From contig CAYMWP010000037.1 in NCBI GenBank assembly GCA_964393895.1, positions 1-32,761 of the forward strand: a stretch of 32,761 bases of DNA, in the 5' to 3' direction. The stretch is from B4-G1 sp964393895. Lineage in GTDB: Bacteria > Chloroflexota > Anaerolineae > B4-G1. Below, piece by piece: positions 31,210 through 32,761 of this stretch (within the stretch, counting starts at the first letter, position 1; every line of letters starts with the position of its first letter). A program made the translations under genes and the position numbers. The notes below the pieces were generated by a model. That model searched no databases. It was not told the DNA's origin and saw only the letters and a list, made by a program, of their open reading frames with translations.

Positions 31210-32502
31210 ATGGAACAGCGTAAACCAAACAAAGCTATAATGCCATCTTTTATCCCGCGTATGCCGACCTCGATCAAGGAGACGGGCCTGGGCCTGGGCT
31301 TTCTGACCGACCTGGCGCTCAAGATCATGTATTTTGAGGGGAATCTCTCAGGCTACGAGCTGGCCGAACGGATGAAGCTCCCCTACAATGGCGTGGTAGA
31401 CCAGGTGCTGGAATTCCTCAAGCGGGAGAAACTGTGCGAGGTCAAAGGGGCTGGCGGCTTTGCGGAAGCGGCCTACCAGTACGCCATCGCCGATAAGGGA
31501 CGCGCTATGGGGCGCGAAGCGCTCGACCGCAGCCAATACGCTGGTGCAGCGCCCGTCACGCTAGAGACTTACTATCAGTCCATACACGACCAGCCCCTGG
31601 GCGACGTGGTCGTACACCAACGTAAAATGCGTCAGGCCCTAGCTCACCTGGTCATCAACGAAGAGACCTTCTCCCAACTGGGCCCGGCGGTCAACTCGGG
31701 CCGCTCCATCTTTCTCTTTGGGCATCCAGGTAACGGCAAGACCGCCATCGCCGAAAGCATCGGCCGGATGATACTGGGAGACGCAATGTACGTTCCCTAC
31801 GCTGCCGAAATCGGGGGACAGATCATCAGGGTCTTTGACTCTGTCAACCACGTGGAGGTCGAAGCGCCACCCGGCGTCGGCAAAAAAGCCGACCCGCGCT
31901 GGGTGCGCATCCGGCGCCCGGTCATCATCACCGGTGGCGAGCTGACCCTGGAAGCGCTCGACCTGGTCTATGACGAGAACAACAAGTACTACGAGGCCCC
32001 CTTCCAGATGAAGGCGAACGGCGGCATGTTGCTGATTGACGACTTTGGTCGCCAGCAGGCCCGGCCGCGCGACCTGCTCAATCGCTGGATCGTGCCCCTG
32101 GAAAAGCGGGTGGACTATCTGACCCTGCACACCGGCCGCAAGATCGAAGTGCCCTTCGACGTGCTGATCGTATTCTCGACCAACCTGGCCCCGCGCGACT
32201 TGGTGGACGAGGCTTTCCTGCGCCGCATTCGCCACAAGATCGAGATTGACAATCCCTCCTGGGACGAATACCGCGAGATCTTTCGCCGTATGTGTGAAGC
32301 CAAAAACGTGCCCTACGACGACCGCGGGCTAGCCTACCTCATCCAGGAGCACTACCTCAAGCTCAATCGCTCCAAGCGAGCCTGCCATCCCCGCGATCTC
32401 GTAGATCAATTGATAGACATCGCTCGCTACCTGAACGTACCGGTAGAGCTGAACAAAGACCTGATTGACCGCGCCTGTGAAGCCTACTTTGTCGAGATTT
32501 GA
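31210..32502 (+). CDS. winged-helix plus AAA ATPase (Flp-pilus-associated type)
   Basis: 430 residues. An N-terminal winged helix (about 33-95: LALKIMYFEGNLSGYELAER, YNGVVDQVLEFLKREKLCEV) is fused to an AAA+ domain with Walker A GHPGNGKT (171-178) and Walker B GMLLIDDFGR (272-281), a sensor-like FSTNL and DLVDEAFLRRIRHKIEI (arginine finger region), and a helical lid (HPRDLVDQLIDIAR). Similar proteins in Chloroflexi are annotated as ATPases with chaperone activity associated with Flp pilus assembly; I did not verify that role and no pilus gene is in the window. ATG after GGAG. The fusion of DNA-binding and remodelling parts suggests regulation. Confidence 0.85.
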   Translation: MEQRKPNKAIMPSFIPRMPTSIKETGLGLGFLTDLALKIMYFEGNLSGYELAERMKLPYNGVVDQVLEFLKREKLCEVKGAGGFAEAAYQYAIADKGRAMGREALDRSQYAGAAPVTLETYYQSIHDQPLGDVVVHQRKMRQALAHLVINEETFSQLGPAVNSGRSIFLFGHPGNGKTAIAESIGRMILGDAMYVPYAAEIGGQIIRVFDSVNHVEVEAPPGVGKKADPRWVRIRRPVIITGGELTLEALDLVYDENNKYYEAPFQMKANGGMLLIDDFGRQQARPRDLLNRWIVPLEKRVDYLTLHTGRKIEVPFDVLIVFSTNLAPRDLVDEAFLRRIRHKIEIDNPSWDEYREIFRRMCEAKNVPYDDRGLAYLIQEHYLKLNRSKRACHPRDLVDQLIDIARYLNVPVELNKDLIDRACEAYFVEI

Positions 32503-32522
32503 CGAAAGTAACTGCTCAGGTC

Positions 32523-32621
32523 AGACTTCCGAGGTCTTGGACAACCGTTTCGCCCACTGCAAATGTTTGAAACGGCCAATGTTTTGCGCTCGAATAAGCT
32601 GCAATGAGACCTCGGAGGTCT
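32523..32621. repeat. pair of palindromic AGACC/GGTCT repeats
   Basis: AGACTTCCGAGGTCT at 32523-32537 and AGACCTCGGAGGTCT at 32607-32621. The second is a perfect palindrome apart from its centre, the first differs by one base, and each is close to the inverse of the other. They lie 70 bases apart after the AAA ATPase. This looks like a dispersed extragenic palindrome, possibly a small mobile unit. Confidence 0.5.
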
Positions 32622-32634
32622 AAACGCAATTGCC

Positions 32635-32699
32635 CCAGGGTTTTGCCGCTTTGGGTGAAGCATAAGCGCCTCTTTGCTCGCAGAAAACCCTGGTTTTTT
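32635..32699 (+). terminator. terminator-like hairpin after the AAA ATPase
   Basis: CCAGGGTTTT (32635-32644) and AAAACCCTGG (32684-32693) form a perfect 10-bp stem around a 39-base loop, followed at once by TTTTTT (32694-32699). The loop is longer than in most terminators, but the T-run placement is right for the plus strand. Confidence 0.45.
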
Positions 32700-32761
32700 A
32701 CCTTGACAACTCACCATTCGCGTAATCCGTGACCACTATGGTGAATTCTATGCCAGGCCAC

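Noticed and set aside
32703..32731. Promoter with TTGACA near the right edge
   Set aside because: No -10 box at 16-18 bases; the only AT-rich hexamer is 12 bases away.

Overview
The window looks like a chromosome segment of a free-living, probably anaerobic or facultative bacterium of moderately high GC, most likely a Chloroflexi (Anaerolineae-type) organism. That placement is an inference from gene content: a winged-helix/AAA ATPase of the kind annotated near Flp pili in that phylum, a DUF3782-like nuclease, Fe-S/flavin redox genes, and many GTG starts. I could run no phylogenetic test.

Layout. (1) 72-575: a flavodoxin gene on the minus strand. (2) 805-6214: an AT-richer block on the plus strand. 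It starts with a BrnT toxin remnant, followed by a sigma70-type promoter, a LexA-like winged-helix regulator, two ABC ATPases (a split YbhF), one ABC-2 permease and a HlyD-type lipoprotein. This is a self-regulated tripartite exporter operon. A tandem TTTTTGG motif stands in front of both the regulator and the transporter genes. (3) 6242-20819: about 14 kb of closely spaced minus-strand genes, apparently read from a promoter near 20.8 kb. A second ABC exporter (one ATPase, two permeases) is followed by a DUF3592-like protein, a Yip1-like protein, a Cys-rich membrane protein, an SDR with an extra helical C-terminal domain, a broken paralogue of that SDR, a muconolactone-isomerase-like protein, an SRPBCC protein, a CPBP protease, a broken flavodoxin, small membrane proteins, a frameshifted ferredoxin-nitroreductase, a quinone oxidoreductase and a second flavodoxin. 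It reads as a membrane-associated redox or lipid-type cluster that is partly decaying. (4) 20853-24288: two small membrane proteins, an IS1182-type element with recognisable ends, and a truncated tyrosine recombinase lying downstream of tRNA-Phe, the usual scar of an integrated element. (5) 24415-29615: a minus-strand housekeeping group of tRNA-Phe with its terminator, CCA-adding enzyme, Dtd, an ABC-2-like membrane protein, a MazG-like pyrophosphatase, TrpS, and a DUF3782-like nuclease frameshifted inside 21-bp repeats. (6) 29616-32761: an intergenic region with a MITE-like element, then on the plus strand a class V aminotransferase and a winged-helix/AAA ATPase, ending in palindromic repeats and a terminator-like hairpin.

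Several genes are broken: the SDR twice, the nitroreductase, the DUF3782 gene, a flavodoxin and a small membrane protein. Two lesions are exact short tandem duplications, which looks like real decay. The single-base ones could be sequencing errors. No CRISPR array or rRNA was seen.
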